Shown piece after piece: positions 54,051-61,373 of a stretch of DNA of 64,000 nucleotides. Source of the DNA: Mucilaginibacter sp. L196 (lineage in GTDB: Bacteria > Bacteroidota > Bacteroidia > Sphingobacteriales > Sphingobacteriaceae); contig NZ_LMUO01000006.1 of the NCBI RefSeq assembly GCF_009765905.1, forward strand, positions 174,676 to 238,675, read 5' to 3'. Position numbers and translations under genes: made by a program. Positions within the stretch are counted from its first letter, which is position 1. Each line of letters starts with the position of its first letter. Under the pieces are notes generated by a model that made no database searches, was not told the DNA's origin, and saw only the letters and a program-made list of their open reading frames with translations.

Positions 54051-55850
54051 ATGAAAAAAACTCAAGTAACTGCCCTTTTTTCTTTAATACTATTTTTTAT
54101 GAATGTGAATACAAGTAACGCTGCAAGCCCCGCAACAATTTCATACAACGTTACTTTCCCCCAGGTACAAGCCCATTATGCTGATATTGAAATGAATATC
54201 GAGCACCTTAACCAGTCAACATTAGTACTAAAAATGCCCGTTTGGACTCCCGGATCATACCTTGTACGTGAATTTGCCAAAAGCGTAGAAGGCTTTACAG
54301 TAAGTGCTAATGGCAAAGAAATCCCTTTTGTAAAAACACGCAAAAACTGGTGGAGCATTAACACAAAAGGATTAAATCATGTAACCATCAAGTACAAAGT
54401 ATATTGTTTTGAAGTTTCGGTGCGTACCGCTTTTGTTGATATTTCGCATGCCTTCCTGTCAACATCAGGAATTTTTATTTATCCCGAAGGAATGCTTAAT
54501 CAGCCTTCAACCATACACATTGTGCCTTTCGGCGGCTGGGATAAAGTATCTACCAGTTTAGATATGGTAAGTAATGATCCTTTCACCGTGCATGCTCCCA
54601 ACTACGATATTTTATATGATTCGCCTATTGAAGTAGGCAACCAGGATGTTTTTGGTTTTGAGGCAGCGGGTGTACACTACCAGATAGCCATGTACGGCGG
54701 CGGTAATTATGATAGAGATAAATTAAAAACCGATATAGCCAAAATTGTAGAACAGGAAACCTCGGTTTATGGCGAAAATCCAAACAAGCATTACGTTTTT
54801 ATTGTACACAATTATTTGCGTGGCGGCGGTGGTTTGGAACATTTAAGCTCAACTGTTTTGGGCGCTTCGCGCGATGCTTATGGCACGCCGCGTGGTTATC
54901 AAAACTTTTTAAGCCTGGTTGCGCACGAGCATTTCCATTTATGGAACGTTAAACGCCTACGCCCGATAGCATTAGGCCCGTTTGATTATGACAACGAAAA
55001 CTACACCACCGACCTGTGGATAGCCGAAGGCTTTACCGCTTATTATGAGGACATTATTTTAAGGCATGCCAACCTTATTGATGCCGATAACTATTTAGGC
55101 GTTATGGCTAATGATATTAACCAGGTGGAGAACACACCGGGCAAAAAATTCCAAAGTATTGCCGATGCCAGCTACGATGCCTGGATAAAGGCTTATCGCC
55201 CTACCGAAAACTCAAACAACAGTACCATATCCTATTACAGCAAAGGCTCTGTAGCAGCCATGCTGCTTGATCTGGAAATTATTAATGATAGCCATACCAA
55301 ATATTCATTGGATGATGTGATGAAATACATGTACCATGAGTATTACAAAACCCTGAAACGTGGTTATACCGATGCCGAGTTTAAAAAAGGACTCGAAAAA
55401 TTCGTAGGTAAGAACTTGGACGATTTCTACAAAAAATACGTTTACGGCGTGGCTGATGTGAATTACAACAAATACCTGGGCTATGCAGGCTACCAGCTTA
55501 CCGACGAGGCTGCAGGCAGTAACGACCCATCATTAGGCGTTATGACCGCAAACAGCGGCGGCAAAATATTTGTAACAAGTGTGCTGCGCGACGGCTCCGC
55601 CTGGGTTGATGGTATAAACGTTAACGATGAAATTGTATCGGTTGATGGCATACCCGTTACTGATGCAAACAGTATACTCGCCAATAAAAAAGTAGGCGAT
55701 AAACTCTCCATAACCATAAACCGCGATGGCTTATCACTGGTATTACCTGTAACTTTACTCAGAAACGAATTGGTAAAATACAAGATAGAAACGGTGGCAA
55801 CCCCATCGGCACAACAACTAAAAGTGAGGACCAAATGGCTTAAATTATAA
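54051..55850 (+). CDS. M61 family metallopeptidase with PDZ domain
   Basis: A 599-residue exported peptidase (signal peptide 1-25, SNA|A). The zinc motif HEHFH is at 292-296 (VAHEHFHLWNVKRLRP) with the third ligand Glu326 in WIAEGFTAYYED. GGGLEH (258-264) replaces GAMEN of the M1 relatives. A PDZ domain at about 500-590 (GGKIFVTSVLRDGSAWVDGI, INVNDEIVSVDGIPV) is typical of M61 glycyl aminopeptidases. Characterised members remove N-terminal Gly. Single gene, with 224 bp upstream holding only AT-rich sequence. Confidence 0.94.
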   Translation: MKKTQVTALFSLILFFMNVNTSNAASPATISYNVTFPQVQAHYADIEMNIEHLNQSTLVLKMPVWTPGSYLVREFAKSVEGFTVSANGKEIPFVKTRKNWWSINTKGLNHVTIKYKVYCFEVSVRTAFVDISHAFLSTSGIFIYPEGMLNQPSTIHIVPFGGWDKVSTSLDMVSNDPFTVHAPNYDILYDSPIEVGNQDVFGFEAAGVHYQIAMYGGGNYDRDKLKTDIAKIVEQETSVYGENPNKHYVFIVHNYLRGGGGLEHLSSTVLGASRDAYGTPRGYQNFLSLVAHEHFHLWNVKRLRPIALGPFDYDNENYTTDLWIAEGFTAYYEDIILRHANLIDADNYLGVMANDINQVENTPGKKFQSIADASYDAWIKAYRPTENSNNSTISYYSKGSVAAMLLDLEIINDSHTKYSLDDVMKYMYHEYYKTLKRGYTDAEFKKGLEKFVGKNLDDFYKKYVYGVADVNYNKYLGYAGYQLTDEAAGSNDPSLGVMTANSGGKIFVTSVLRDGSAWVDGINVNDEIVSVDGIPVTDANSILANKKVGDKLSITINRDGLSLVLPVTLLRNELVKYKIETVATPSAQQLKVRTKWLKL

Positions 55851-55956
55851 CTGGTTGTTAATTAATTTGTGAACATTTCATAACAATTAAAACATTCCTG
55901 TAAAGAGTAATGTTACTACTGTCATCTATGAGAATCATTAATTAAATAACCCCACC

Positions 55957-56112
55957 ATGAATTCACTACTGTATATTATAGCCGTTATATTGCTCATAGG
56001 CTGGGCATTAGGCGTATTTTTGTATTCTGCAACAGGCATCATACATGTTTTATTGGTTATAGCTATTATAGCCTTAATTTTAGGCATAATCAGAAGGCCA
56101 ACAGCAATATAG
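55957..56112 (+). CDS. lmo0937-family mini membrane protein, 51 aa
   Basis: A short frame translated by hand: MNSLLYIIAVILLIGWALGV, then FLYSATGIIHVLLVIAIIAL and ILGIIRRPTAI. Two hydrophobic segments (4-24 and 28-45) with a short basic tail match the lmo0937 (DUF5670) family of tiny inner-membrane proteins. In several bacteria they are stress-induced, but no function is established. It has its own terminator, and no clear -7 box was found in the 106-bp gap before it. Confidence 0.88.
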   Translation: MNSLLYIIAVILLIGWALGVFLYSATGIIHVLLVIAIIALILGIIRRPTAI

Positions 56113-56127
56113 GCTGAAAATATTTAT

Positions 56128-56164
56128 AAAAAAGGCGTTTCATACAACATGAAACGCCTTTTTT
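56128..56164 (+). terminator. Rho-independent terminator after the mini membrane protein gene
   Basis: AAAAAAGGCGTTTCAT (56128-56143) pairs perfectly with ATGAAACGCCTTTTTT (56149-56164) around ACAAC, a 16-bp stem ending in a T run. Confidence 0.92.
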
Positions 56165-56248
56165 ATTTACCGTCAATAAACATCTAAATTTTAAACAAAA
56201 CTGTTTTCAGGTTTATTAAGTTATATAAAACACATTAATAAATTAGTT

Positions 56249-57016
56249 ATGAGGTCTATCTGGAAAGGCTCGTTAGGGTTTGGGTTGGTAAGCATCCCGG
56301 TAAAACTATATTCGGCAGTACAAAAAAGTTCGCTTGATTTTGACATGCTCGATGGCCGCGACCACTCCCGCATCCGTTTCCAACGGATTAACGAACAAAC
56401 GCATAAAGAGGTACCATATGATAAAATTGTAAAAGGCTACAAACTGGATGACGGCTATGTAGTAATGGACGAACAGGATTTTGCCGATGCCGCACCCGAG
56501 AAAAGCAAAGTAATTGAAATAGAAAGTTTTGTGGATATAGCTGATGTCGACCCCATGTTTTACGAAACATCCTACTATACCGAACCCGATACCAAAACCA
56601 ACAAAGCCTACGCGCTACTGATACAAGCCCTCACCCAATCAAAAAAAGCAGGGCTCGCAAGCTTTGTACTGCGCAATACCGAAAGCCTGTGCATAGTACA
56701 CCCGGTAAAAAATGTATTAGTAGTAACCACCATCCGTTTCGGGCAGGAAATTCGCAGTACCGAGGATTTAAATTTGCCGGATAAAATTGAGGTCAGCAAA
56801 AAAGAGCTGGATATGGGCATGACCCTCATTAACCAATACGCCGAAAAATTTGATGTATCGAAATTTAAGGATGAATACAGCAGCCAGCTGTTGCAAATAA
56901 TCAAAGATAAATCAAAAGGCAAACGCGCTACCGTTAAAAAGCTTAAACCACAAGCCCAAACATCAGGCGATGACCTGTACGAAAAACTGATGCAGAGCTT
57001 GAAAAAGGGTGCGTAA
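56249..57016 (+). CDS. ku: Ku protein (non-homologous end joining)
   Basis: A 255-residue prokaryotic Ku that forms a homodimeric ring around broken DNA ends. The start RSIWKGSLGFGLVSIPVKLYSA is highly typical. YVVMDEQDFADAAPEKSKVIEIE and AYALLIQALTQSKKAGLASFVLR follow, with a short Lys-rich C-terminus (GKRATVKKLKPQ). Its usual partner, the multifunctional ligase LigD, is not adjacent and not in this window; LigA cannot replace it in classical bacterial NHEJ. Confidence 0.95.
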   Translation: MRSIWKGSLGFGLVSIPVKLYSAVQKSSLDFDMLDGRDHSRIRFQRINEQTHKEVPYDKIVKGYKLDDGYVVMDEQDFADAAPEKSKVIEIESFVDIADVDPMFYETSYYTEPDTKTNKAYALLIQALTQSKKAGLASFVLRNTESLCIVHPVKNVLVVTTIRFGQEIRSTEDLNLPDKIEVSKKELDMGMTLINQYAEKFDVSKFKDEYSSQLLQIIKDKSKGKRATVKKLKPQAQTSGDDLYEKLMQSLKKGA

Positions 57017-57038
57017 TTATCAAAACATCATTGCAGAT

Positions 57039-57124
57039 ATTGTGTGAACTGGAATTTTTAGAATTAAAGAACAATCAAAAATTCCAAAAATGCATCGAAT
57101 TCCATAAATTCGAGTTCAGACAAT
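57039..57124. repeat. GTCTGAAC-family inverted repeat, uninterrupted copy
   Basis: ATTGTGTGAACTGGAATTTT at the left (57039) and its counterpart ending ATTCGAGTTCAGACAAT at 57124, both also with GAATTAAAG and AATTCCAAAAA. It is the same element as at 52357-52595 without the nested repeat, here between ku and the next gene, which starts 10 bases later. Confidence 0.8.
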
Positions 57125-57133
57125 AGATAACTC

Positions 57134-57712
57134 ATGAAAGTTGATTATGATGTTAATGCTGGCAGTATAGCCATTCCACAAAGCAAAACTAAACTCGCTT
57201 TATTATTATTGTTATCCCTAACCTTCGTGGCCCTGGGTCTATGGATTATCCAGAATGCCTCTTCACCCGAAAACCTGGATAATTGGCATCGGTGGAAGGG
57301 CCTAATCGCTGGATTTTCCTCTATTATTTTTTTTGGTGGATGCTCATTGGCATTCTTGTTCATGCTATTTAACAATAATCCGGGCTTAATAGTTGATGAT
57401 AAAGGGATCACCATAAACCCTGGTATATTTTCAAACAGGTTTATTCCCTGGAATCAAGTTGAAAAATTCAGCATACAACAGGTGCTACAAACAAAATTGA
57501 TAGGGGTACACCTAAAAAATCCCGAAGAATATATCGAACAACAAAAAGGAGCCTGGATTAAAAGAACCCTTAAACTCAATTATAAAAATTTTGGCGCACC
57601 CCTGAGTATAGCAACCAATAACTTAAAGGGCAACTTTGATACTATATATTCTCTTTTAACAAGCAGATTATCTTCCTATACCCTCAACGCGAAGACCAAC
57701 GTTATTGAGTAA
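57134..57712 (+). CDS. STM3941-like membrane protein
   Basis: A 192-residue protein with two transmembrane helices (about 22-41, LALLLLLSLTFVALGLWI, and 57-80) then a cytoplasmic PH-like part starting NPGLIVDDKGITINPG with FIPWNQVEKFSIQ. This arrangement matches the STM3941 family, of unknown function. The ATG is 10 bases after a repeat element. Its 3' end is followed within 10 bases by a fossil of an unrelated permease gene on the other strand, so this locus has been rearranged. Confidence 0.78.
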   Translation: MKVDYDVNAGSIAIPQSKTKLALLLLLSLTFVALGLWIIQNASSPENLDNWHRWKGLIAGFSSIIFFGGCSLAFLFMLFNNNPGLIVDDKGITINPGIFSNRFIPWNQVEKFSIQQVLQTKLIGVHLKNPEEYIEQQKGAWIKRTLKLNYKNFGAPLSIATNNLKGNFDTIYSLLTSRLSSYTLNAKTNVIE

Positions 57713-57718
57713 CCTTAA

Positions 57719-57803
57719 AAGCGTTTCTTCTCTTCACTATCTGCCATAATAATTCCGCGCTGCATAAAAGTACAAAAGCAAACAAGGCCGCCAAAACGTC
57801 TTT
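57719..57803 (-). pseudogene. Permease gene remnant (C-terminal about 28 codons)
   Basis: On the minus strand this codes for DVLAALFAFVLLCSAELLWQ and then IVKRRNAFK, almost the same as the C-terminus of the APC permease at 58313-59617. Over 80 aligned bases I count 18 differences, nearly all in synonymous positions; only a few residues change (for instance L to F, K to N). There is no upstream continuation. It is the tail of a lost paralogue or transferred homologue. Confidence 0.8.
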
Positions 57804-57884
57804 TTCGTGAATGATAGCGCTATAGAGCCTTTGAATTCATTCAATAGAATAGTAGCTTTATAATAATTATCAACAATTATTATA

Positions 57885-58310
57885 ATGACTGAAGCAAAAA
57901 CAAAACTTACGGAAAGATCTGTAGACAGTTTTATAGCAGCTGTAGAAGATGATAAGGTTCGTGCGGATTGTTATGCCATCATTAATTTAATGGAAAAGGT
58001 TACCGGTGAAAAACCCAGGATGTGGGGCCCTGCGATTGTTGGCTTTGATAAATACACTTATAAATACGAAAGCGGCCGTTCAGGTGAAATATGCATGACC
58101 GGTTTTTCTCCCAGGAAAGCTAATATTACGTTATATGTATTAGCCGGCTTCCCAGCACAAGCAGAACTCCTTCAGAAGTTAGGGAAACATAAATCAGGCA
58201 AAGGTTGCCTTTATATTAAAAAGTTAGATGATGTTGATATAAATGTTTTAGAAAGCCTGATAAGAGAATCCATCAGGTTTTTAAAGGAAAAACATCCAAA
58301 TCAGGTTTAA
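57885..58310 (+). CDS. DUF1801 domain protein
   Basis: A 141-residue cytoplasmic protein of the DUF1801 (YdhG-like) family: DSFIAAVEDDKVRADCYAII, KPRMWGPAIVGFDKYTYKYES (with the characteristic GF-x-Y-Y motif), KANITLYVLAG and GKGCLYIKKLDDVD. The family has an FrataxinLike/YdhG fold and no known reaction. It lies between the permease remnant and the intact permease gene, so it is flanked by two related sequences on the opposite strand. Confidence 0.9.
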   Translation: MTEAKTKLTERSVDSFIAAVEDDKVRADCYAIINLMEKVTGEKPRMWGPAIVGFDKYTYKYESGRSGEICMTGFSPRKANITLYVLAGFPAQAELLQKLGKHKSGKGCLYIKKLDDVDINVLESLIRESIRFLKEKHPNQV

Positions 58311-58312
58311 AA

Positions 58313-59617
58313 TCATTGATTAGTAAATGCTTTTCTGCGCTTTACTATCTGCCACAACAGCTCGGCACTGCATAAAAGTACCAAGGCAAATAACGCTGCC
58401 ATAACACCATTTTGGGTAGATGACAGCGCACCCGTAAAAGCCACAAAATAAATAATAGTTGGCAAAGCTATCACCATGCACAGTCCTTTAACTCCTAAAG
58501 GTATTTTAAATGGTCGATAAGTATCAGGCTCATTAATCCGAAGCTTGATCAGCGAAATATACTCCAATGCCAAACCAGCTCCGTAAATGGTAACATCAAT
58601 AATAAACAAAGCCTCCAGGTCCCAGTGTACCATGGCGCTCACTACAACAGAGCATACGATGATGGATATATACGGCGTATTAAACCGCTTATGCTGCTTA
58701 TTTAATTTAGATGGAAGCAATTTATCCTCAGCCATCACCATCGGCACGCGCGATACCGACAGCAGTACCGACGCATAAATACCCAAACAACTGGCCATGC
58801 CCCCAATAGCGATAAGCGCGCCCAGCCAATGCCCGCCGATAATGGTTGCTACCACCGGAAAACCTTCATCCTTTAATCGCGCCGCGCTGATACCCGACAA
58901 CTGCGAAACCCATATCACCAAAAAATAAACCACAATTACTATAGCGAAAGCGCTTATTGTGGAGGTAAGATACGAGCGGATAGGCTTCTCCACTTCTTCG
59001 GCATAAGTGGTAGTATTATCCCAGCCCAAACAATTCCACATAATAGTATACAATGCCATACCTAATGACGGAAAAGTAATTCCTTTTAAACTCGGTGCAG
59101 GCAAAACTATACTCCCACTATGATGGTAAAAAGCTAATACATACAATATGATAAAAGGCATTAAAACAATCGCCCCTAAAAATAACGACACCTTACCTAC
59201 CGGTACTATCCCCAATATATTAAGCCCCGCCGATATCCATATAAATACAAGGCATAATGGAAGTTTATAAGCATCAGCACCAGGAAAAAAGAAGCCTGCA
59301 TAAATCACGAACAGCACGGGGTAAATGGCCAGATCAACAAAAGTATAAAGCCAGGTCCACCAGCCTTCGTAAAAGCCCAGGCGGTTTCCTAAAGCATATT
59401 TTACCCATTTGTAATAGCCGCCGGTTACGGGCATCATGCTGTTTAACTCGAGCACCGTATATATGGCAGGTACATCCCAAAGTAAAGGGGTAAGTAACAA
59501 CAAAAGTATTGCGCCATGCTGCCCGGCATAAGTAAGCAAAGGTTCGAGCCCATATGGCCCGCCGGAAACTGTGAAGAAAATAATAGCAACAAGCTGTATA
59601 GGGCGTATTTTTTTCAA
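58313..59617 (-). CDS. APC-superfamily amino acid permease
   Basis: A 434-residue polytopic transporter with about twelve hydrophobic segments. It starts with the APC pattern IFFTVSGGPYGLEPLL (TM1 with the unwound GGPYG), and MMPVTGGYYKWVKYALGNRLGF follows as TM2. WNCLGWDNTTTYAEEVEKP (about 195-213) is also conserved. Amino acids or amines are likely cargo; the specific one cannot be read. No terminator; it converges on DUF1801 with only 2 bp between. A diverged copy of its tail lies 600 bp away. Confidence 0.92.
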   Translation of the reverse strand: MKKIRPIQLVAIIFFTVSGGPYGLEPLLTYAGQHGAILLLLLTPLLWDVPAIYTVLELNSMMPVTGGYYKWVKYALGNRLGFYEGWWTWLYTFVDLAIYPVLFVIYAGFFFPGADAYKLPLCLVFIWISAGLNILGIVPVGKVSLFLGAIVLMPFIILYVLAFYHHSGSIVLPAPSLKGITFPSLGMALYTIMWNCLGWDNTTTYAEEVEKPIRSYLTSTISAFAIVIVVYFLVIWVSQLSGISAARLKDEGFPVVATIIGGHWLGALIAIGGMASCLGIYASVLLSVSRVPMVMAEDKLLPSKLNKQHKRFNTPYISIIVCSVVVSAMVHWDLEALFIIDVTIYGAGLALEYISLIKLRINEPDTYRPFKIPLGVKGLCMVIALPTIIYFVAFTGALSSTQNGVMAALFALVLLCSAELLWQIVKRRKAFTNQ

Positions 59618-59700
59618 TGCTGATGTTTAACGTAAACATAAAAAATACGATTGATTTTAATCGGCATTATTAAAGAATGAATTGAATTCAATATTTAATT

Positions 59701-59796
59701 GTCATTCTGAGGAACGAAGAATCTGTACTGGTGAGATAGACTTACGAAGTTTTAAAAACTTCGTAAGTCTATCCACTTCCTATTATTCATAATGAC
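59701..59796. repeat. GTCATTCTGAG-family repeat with an inner perfect palindrome
   Basis: GTCATTCTGAGGAACGAAGA at 59701 and AATGAC ending at 59796. The right arm is otherwise eroded. Inside, GATAGACTTACGAAGTTTT (59735-59753) and AAAACTTCGTAAGTCTATC (59755-59773) form a 19-bp perfect inverted repeat around one base, a second repeat type nested in the first. Confidence 0.85.
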
Positions 59797-59807
59797 ATTG
59801 CTTTATA

Positions 59808-59963
59808 TTATTTCCAGACATAAGTTTTCCGGGAGCAATTACTGCATTTATACCTTTTAATAGGAAGCCAAAACAAGAAAACTTTAACAATCTGTGCTCT
59901 TTTTACGCGCGAATTAAGGAACCCGGTATCACACTTAGGACACTTGGTGGTATTTTTTTCCAT
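59808..59963 (-). CDS. Small zinc-ribbon protein, 51 aa
   Basis: A short frame translated by hand from ATG 59963 to TAA 59808. It begins MEKNTTKCPKCDTGFLNSRV, then KRAQIVKVFLFWLPIKRYKC and SNCSRKTYVWK. Two knuckles, CPKC (8-11) and CSNC (40-43), form a classic four-Cys zinc ribbon, with a hydrophobic stretch between. Small ribbons of this kind are common, usually of unknown function. It lies alone between a repeat and the ECF sigma gene, divergently from the latter. Confidence 0.78.
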   Translation of the reverse strand: MEKNTTKCPKCDTGFLNSRVKRAQIVKVFLFWLPIKRYKCSNCSRKTYVWK

Positions 59964-60024
59964 AAATAATTATCAACAACTTGGTTTGTTAAACCGGGAT
60001 TAGGGGAATGAAGTAATATTCCAC

Positions 60025-60050
60025 TAATATATATTATTAATATATATTAA
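60025..60050. repeat. AT-only tandem palindrome
   Basis: TAATATATATTA (60025-60036) followed directly by TTAATATATATTAA (60037-60050), each self-complementary. It lies in the 165-bp gap between the zinc-ribbon gene and the ECF sigma gene and could be a regulator site or a DNA-melting region; no protein is known for it. Confidence 0.5.
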
Positions 60051-60128
60051 TAAGCTCAAAAAGTGTAGCATTTTTAAAATCTTGGTATCTAAAGGTAAAA
60101 TAAGCATATATGGCAAAAAAGCATTTAA

Positions 60129-60599
60129 ATGGTATTTGAGGAAATTTACAAAACCTATTGGAGCAAGGTTTTCCGCATTTGCATGGGCTATGTTAATGAC
60201 CATGACTGGGCGAAAGATATAGCGCAGGAAACGTTTGTTACCATTTGGCAGCAACTACCAAAATTCAGGAACGAATCGGCCATTGGTACCTGGATATTTC
60301 GCATTGCATCCAACAATTGCCTGCGGCAGATAGAGCGGCAAAATCGCATACCACGCAGCGAGATGCCCGAGCAAATAGAAGAAACTATTGCACATGATAT
60401 TGAACCCGCGGTTCAGTTTTTATATAAATGTATATCGGAACTCCCCGAAACGGATCGCCTAATTATATCATTGGAACTGGAAGATATTAAACAGGCAGAG
60501 ATAGCCAAAATTGTAGGCCTAAGCGAGACAAACACACGGGTTAAAATATACCGCATAAAGGAACGATTAGCCAAAAAATTTGAAAGTTATGAGCACTGA
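60129..60599 (+). CDS. ECF-type RNA polymerase sigma factor
   Basis: A 156-residue sigma-70-family protein with the two DNA-contacting regions only. Region 2: AKDIAQETFVTIWQQLPKFRN and IGTWIFRIASNNCLRQIER (about 36-76). Region 4: ISELPETDRLIISLELEDIK, QAEIAKIVGLSETNTRVKIYRIKERL. Short for the family but complete. The next gene starts 11 bp before its stop, suggesting a partner in the same transcript. No classical anti-sigma (zinc-binding) domain is adjacent, so regulation is unknown. Confidence 0.93.
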   Translation: MVFEEIYKTYWSKVFRICMGYVNDHDWAKDIAQETFVTIWQQLPKFRNESAIGTWIFRIASNNCLRQIERQNRIPRSEMPEQIEETIAHDIEPAVQFLYKCISELPETDRLIISLELEDIKQAEIAKIVGLSETNTRVKIYRIKERLAKKFESYEH

Positions 60600-61185
60600 A
60601 ATGGACTTTAAAGCATTATGGAACAAACAACCCATTGATGCCAAACCTGATATTAAACAAATAACTATGAGAGCTGAAAAACTAAAAAGAATTTTCCGGT
60701 ATCAACTGGTAATCACGAACGTAGTGCTGTTGGCGACTGCTGCATTGGTAATACATGTAGGTTTTACTATGGATAAGGCACAAATGACAACTAAAATTGG
60801 TGTGATATTAGAAGTGATAGCTTACCTAACATATCTAATAGCATACAATCAATTGATTCCCCTAATATTAAAAACTAATCCTGAGATAAGTAACCAGGAC
60901 TATTTAAACCAATTGATCACTATAAAGCGAAAAGATGCATTTTTAAATACTGTGATAACGAATATCTATTTCGCATGCCTATCCCTGGGAGTATTTTTAT
61001 TCATGGTGCAGCCGGTAATGCGCATGACGCCGGTTTGGGGAATTATCTTTTACCTGATAATAGGGTTATGCCTGGCGTTTACCTTTTTTTATTTAAGGCC
61101 GTATAATATCCGGAAAAAGCAAAAGACGTTGAATGATATAATAGCAAGATTAGAGCAAATTAACGGGCAATTGGAAACGGAATAA
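60589..61185 (+). CDS. Membrane protein downstream of the ECF sigma factor
   Basis: From ATG 60589 (MSTEMDFKALWNKQ) the protein has 198 residues and overlaps the sigma gene by 11 bp; a TTG at 60580 is in frame but less likely. It has a soluble N-terminus (about 30 residues) and four hydrophobic segments (about 35-60, 70-90, 120-145, 150-170), ending in a helical cytoplasmic tail. The N-terminus DFKALWNKQPI resembles that of other sigma-coupled membrane proteins in Bacteroidota. It may bind the sigma factor; no direct motif shows this. Confidence 0.72.
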   Translation: MSTEMDFKALWNKQPIDAKPDIKQITMRAEKLKRIFRYQLVITNVVLLATAALVIHVGFTMDKAQMTTKIGVILEVIAYLTYLIAYNQLIPLILKTNPEISNQDYLNQLITIKRKDAFLNTVITNIYFACLSLGVFLFMVQPVMRMTPVWGIIFYLIIGLCLAFTFFYLRPYNIRKKQKTLNDIIARLEQINGQLETE

Positions 61186-61192
61186 ACTACTT

Positions 61193-61260
61193 TGTCATTC
61201 TGAGCGGAGCGAAGAATCTGTACAGTTGAAGCAGACTTAGTTTTTAAACTTCGTAAGTAT
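61193..61260. repeat. GTCATTCTGAG-family repeat, truncated copy
   Basis: TTGTCATTCTGAGCGGAGCG (from 61192) and GAAGAATCTGTACAG, but the right arm is missing. The interior GCAGACTTAG...AAACTTCGTAAGTA is a decayed copy of the palindrome seen at 59735-59773. It starts just after the stop of the membrane protein gene. Confidence 0.75.
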
Positions 61261-61278
61261 AACAGGGTTTGAACAAAA

Positions 61279-61363
61279 TTGTCATTCTGAGGAACGAAGA
61301 ATCTTCTGCATTATGCATAGTTCGAATGCAAATCGCAGAAGATTCTTCGCTACGAAATGACAA
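61279..61363. repeat. GTCATTCTGAG-family repeat, second copy in tandem
   Basis: TTGTCATTCTGAGGAACGAA (61279) with GAATCTTCTGC, matched by GCAGAAGATTCTTCG and AAATGACAA ending at 61363. It lies between the two genes that converge here and may act as a bidirectional terminator. Confidence 0.85.
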
Positions 61364-61373
61364 AAAAGAAAGG

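Noticed and set aside
59541..59560. GTTCGAGCCC, resembling a tRNA T-loop
   Set aside because: It lies inside the permease coding sequence and no cloverleaf can be drawn around it; no tRNA was found in the window.
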